A DNA stretch of 64,000 nucleotides from Silene noctiflora (Eukaryota; Streptophyta; Magnoliopsida; Caryophyllales; Caryophyllaceae): the NCBI GenBank assembly GCA_009801015.1, contig VHZZ01000914.1, forward strand, positions 81,464 through 145,463. The letters run 5' to 3'. The translations under genes and the position numbers were made by a program. Shown piece by piece: positions 61,374 to 64,000 of the stretch. Positions within the stretch are counted from its first letter, which is position 1. Each line of letters begins with the position of its first letter. The notes beneath the pieces were generated by a model. That model ran no database searches. It was not told the origin of the DNA and worked only from the letters and a program-made list of their open reading frames with translations.

Positions 61374-61740
61374 TATGTTATAATGCATTAATGGGGTCCA
61401 TCTATCACAACAATGATATGCAACTACTCAAAACAACACAAAGAAACATCACAAATAAAAGGTCTTGTATTTATTATAAAGATAGAGACTGCAACTATTT
61501 TCAGCAAGACATTATAGATCACTCAATTTCACAAGTTATACTCTAGCTAAACACCCATATAGCTTATGTCGGTCCCGCATCACCAACCTTGAGCCCATAC
61601 AATTAAACTCGAATCCAAACCCATTCCGTCACCGGTTATTCCCAATTGGATGGGTGAATGGACCAAACAATCTCACCTAATGCCCCAAGTAGATCATTTC
61701 AGCATACAAACTACAAAGATGGGAGCTTCCAAATCATCTA

Positions 61741-61831
61741 ATCCCTGTCCCAGGAAATAGTTTACGCTTGCTTTATTTTGTTGGGGGGGGGGGAATAAGT
61801 AGACGTAAACTATTGACTGGAACCGAGGGAG
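61741..61831. mobile_element. Stowaway MITE in unit 2 of the triplication
   Basis: Left end ATCCCTGTCCCAGGAAATAG, right end ACTATTGACTGGAACCGAGGGAG, TA on both sides. It contains a G run (about 61785-61794) and aligns with the element at 61285 at the same place in the repeat unit. Confidence 0.75.
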
Positions 61832-62309
61832 TATGTATAATGCATTAATGGGACCCATCTATCACAACAATGATAGGCAACTTCTCAAAAACAACACAAA
61901 GAATCCAACTCTTTTGTTTTTTTATCAGAAATTCTTGAATCTATTTTCAGCAAAATACCATGGTTCACTCAATTTCACAAATCATACTCCAGAGTCCAGC
62001 CAAAGACCTCAAGGCCCATCTGGGTCCCACATCACCAACCTAGAGCCATGCAAATATGCAATCATAATCTGCCATATGGTATTATTTTTCCATTTGGACC
62101 CACCATATAATATATCTCAGCAACCCACATGCAGACCTGCAGGCTGCAGTTATCCATTTCCACCATTCCTGCATAATCTACTCCCAAGTCCTAACTAATC
62201 TTCTGTCAATTAGTGACATAAAAATCTGGTATAAAATTAGGACAAGAAATTGTATCCCAAACTAGAAGGACCGCGATAATTACTTCTGAATCTGAACTGT
62301 GATCGACTT

Positions 62310-62660
62310 TTGACATCATGCTTAAAACGACATAAACCATACTAATAAATTGTGTCGGAAGTTTATCATCATGCTTAAAACGACATAAACCATACTAAAT
62401 GAGTAAATGAACCATCCTGCCGAAATCCTTTATTGTTAATGTTAGTCCAATCCCGTTTTGAAAGCTTGTAAGCTTAAAGAAATAATTTTCAAGAATCAAT
62501 AATTGAACAAATTATCAGTTAAGATATACGCCACGCTAGATGAACCATCCTGCAGAAACCCTCCATTTTTTATTTTAGTTCAATTCCGTTTTAAAAGCTC
62601 ATAAACTTAAAGAAATAATTTCCGAAAACCAATAATTGAACCAAACTAATCAGTAAAGAG
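62310..62660. repeat. Two further local tandem duplications
   Basis: First, ATCATGCTTAAAACGACATAAACC occurs at about 62316 and 62370. Second, a unit of about 125 bp starting TGAACCATCCTGC recurs at about 62408 and 62540, sharing AAGAAATAATTTTC and CAATAATTGAAC with moderate divergence. Confidence 0.75.
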
Positions 62661-64000
62661 CAAATATGAGTAAGATGACATGGAGTGCTCATGATCATGT
62701 CATCTAAGATCAAGCAATCAACTTTCTTGGCATTATTTAGCAACAAAAAAGATCAACAAAGATCCTTAAAAAGTTTATTAAATATATGCATTTGGTTGCT
62801 CCTATTTGTTAAATAAAGTTTTCTTTTCAAGTAAATTGTCCTAGCCAATATTATTTTATTGCCGTTAATAAGCGGGATATTGAAGGTTATTTAATGGGTA
62901 GACGCCTCCCAAGTTGATTTATCCATTCGCAAGAGCCAGCAATCGAAGCACTGACCACTTGTTAAAGGGATGAGACGATATTTAATAAAATGAAGGGTGA
63001 TATAATCGCATCTAATCTCAAGTGTAAAACGTTGACAATTATATAGTGGGTCGGCTTAAAGTAGTATATTAAGCCTGCAATGAAGTGTTAACCACAAGAT
63101 TAAGCTTAGCTGGGCATTTGGTTTAATTGGTTAACATACTATATGACTCCAAATTAATTGGCAGACCAAGTCATAGTGTGAACCAACATTATTTTAAGCC
63201 ATGAAGATAAAATGTGTAAAGCATGTAAAAAAAGGACATGACAATAGTCACCAAGTACTATTGTTTCCGTGTCCTAGCAACGACCCATACTCGGCTCTAA
63301 TTATTTGATAAAAAACATGTTTAAATGTTTTACTCGGATTTCGGAGAAAATCTTGTTTAGATCTAAAATAGTGTGTCAAATGACTTACACGTTATTTACG
63401 AAAAAGTAATGAATATGTTCAAGTTCCTTGATTTCTAAGATGACGCTCTTCAGAATTAACAAGAGCGTCTTAAATACGAGAAATTCCATATAAGGAAGCA
63501 AAATGAGTATGATCAATGATTCACAAACCATTCTCTAAGAAACATTAAGAGTATATCAAATTGGCCTTACACATCATTAATGAGTTGTAAAAGTGAAAAG
63601 GTCATTTTTCTCATTAGACAAAAGTGGAAGAATATTTCAACAAAAGATGACATAAATCCCAATTAACCTATTAAAAAACAAAGAATAAACCAATAAGGGA
63701 CCGCGAAATAGTCTTCCTAATTATTATTTTTAGATAATAATGAGGAGTAATCTTGATTTGTGAGATAATTAGAGTTTCCAACAAGTAAGCACAACCACAT
63801 GGGTGGGGACCTAAATCATGGACTATGGTTTGCACCATAAGCAACAATATCTACATGACATAACCCAATTCACCTTCAAGATATTACGGGTAATCGGACG
63901 GAATAGCTAATACAACATCATCAAAGCCTTAATCCCAATATAATTTGGGGTTGGCTGACATAAGCACTCTTTGAACGGTTTAGCTAATGAAGTCGTTGAG

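Larger units (their letters stand above)
60961..62090. repeat. ~430-bp tandem triplication carrying Stowaway elements
   Basis: Three successive units (60961-61386, 61387-61842, 61843 to about 62090) start with CATTAATGG-like sequence and share TCACAACAATGATA, TTTTCAGCAA and TCACTCAATTTCACA; units 1 and 2 also share ACCCATATAGCTTATGTCGG. Units 1 and 2 each end in a Stowaway MITE; unit 3 is shorter and more diverged. Confidence 0.85.
60541..64000. other. Probable large CIPK1 intron or 5' region, no exons found
   Basis: I searched the minus strand for the expected exon reading about KREIRTLK-LKHP-VVRLHE and for the start exon, and found neither. If the gene is intact, these lie beyond base 64000. 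The segment 60961-62660 is a stack of tandem duplications (listed separately). 62660-64000 is AT-rich and shows nothing nameable. Confidence 0.5.

Noticed and set aside
61321-62198. Open frames within the triplicated repeat upstream of CIPK1
   Set aside because: They repeat with the tandem unit, contain MITE ends and show no protein family likeness.

Overview
The window is AT-rich nuclear DNA from a flowering plant. Nine spliced protein-coding genes can be read with GT-AG introns (one GC-AG), and all nine match plant families. Long non-coding stretches between and inside genes hold many small DNA transposons (Stowaway-, Tourist- and hAT-like), one tRNA-derived SINE, and fossil pieces of LTR retrotransposons. 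The protein families are typical of eudicots. The density of Stowaway-like elements with CTCCCTCCGT-type ends, and of elements ending in TGAGACGGTCTTAC-like repeats, makes me lean towards Caryophyllales, but that is a guess. Nothing here is bacterial or organellar.

Layout, left to right. 1-2.4 kb: retroelement remnants and a GAGCTCGA-rich repeat. 2.4-10.7 kb (+): a WW-domain DEAD-box RNA helicase of the RH40 type, with promoter motifs and a 5' UTR intron. 11.2-14.7 kb (-): a secreted GH28 polygalacturonase, convergent with the helicase; a 114-nt hairpin lies between the two 3' ends. 14.7-21 kb: gene-free, rich in small transposons, including an hAT-like element with a perfect 8-bp target duplication. 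21-24.6 kb (-): an ARF1-type small GTPase. 26-28.9 kb (-): a CDC20 activator of the anaphase-promoting complex. 31-35.2 kb (+): a PTI1-like protein kinase. 36.5-41.9 kb (-): an NPSN11-type SNARE, with a SINE in one intron. 43.9-49.3 kb (-): a pyruvate dehydrogenase kinase with a GC-AG intron and a duplicated intron segment. 49.5-55.3 kb: repeats, including a tandem duplication split by an hAT-like element. 55.3-57.2 kb (+): a pectin methylesterase with an inhibitor pro-domain. 58.1-60.5 kb (-): the 3' part of a CIPK1-type kinase whose first exons were not found, followed to the window end by stacked tandem duplications.

The genes do not form a pathway cluster. Polygalacturonase and pectin methylesterase both act on cell-wall pectin, but they lie over 40 kb apart with unrelated genes between them. 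The other genes serve RNA metabolism, vesicle traffic, the cell cycle, mitochondrial carbon metabolism and kinase or calcium signalling.

I found no convincing undescribed gene system. The most informative unexplained structure is in the repeats: several hAT-like elements each filled with a different degenerate short motif, and tandem duplications whose order relative to transposon insertion can be read directly.
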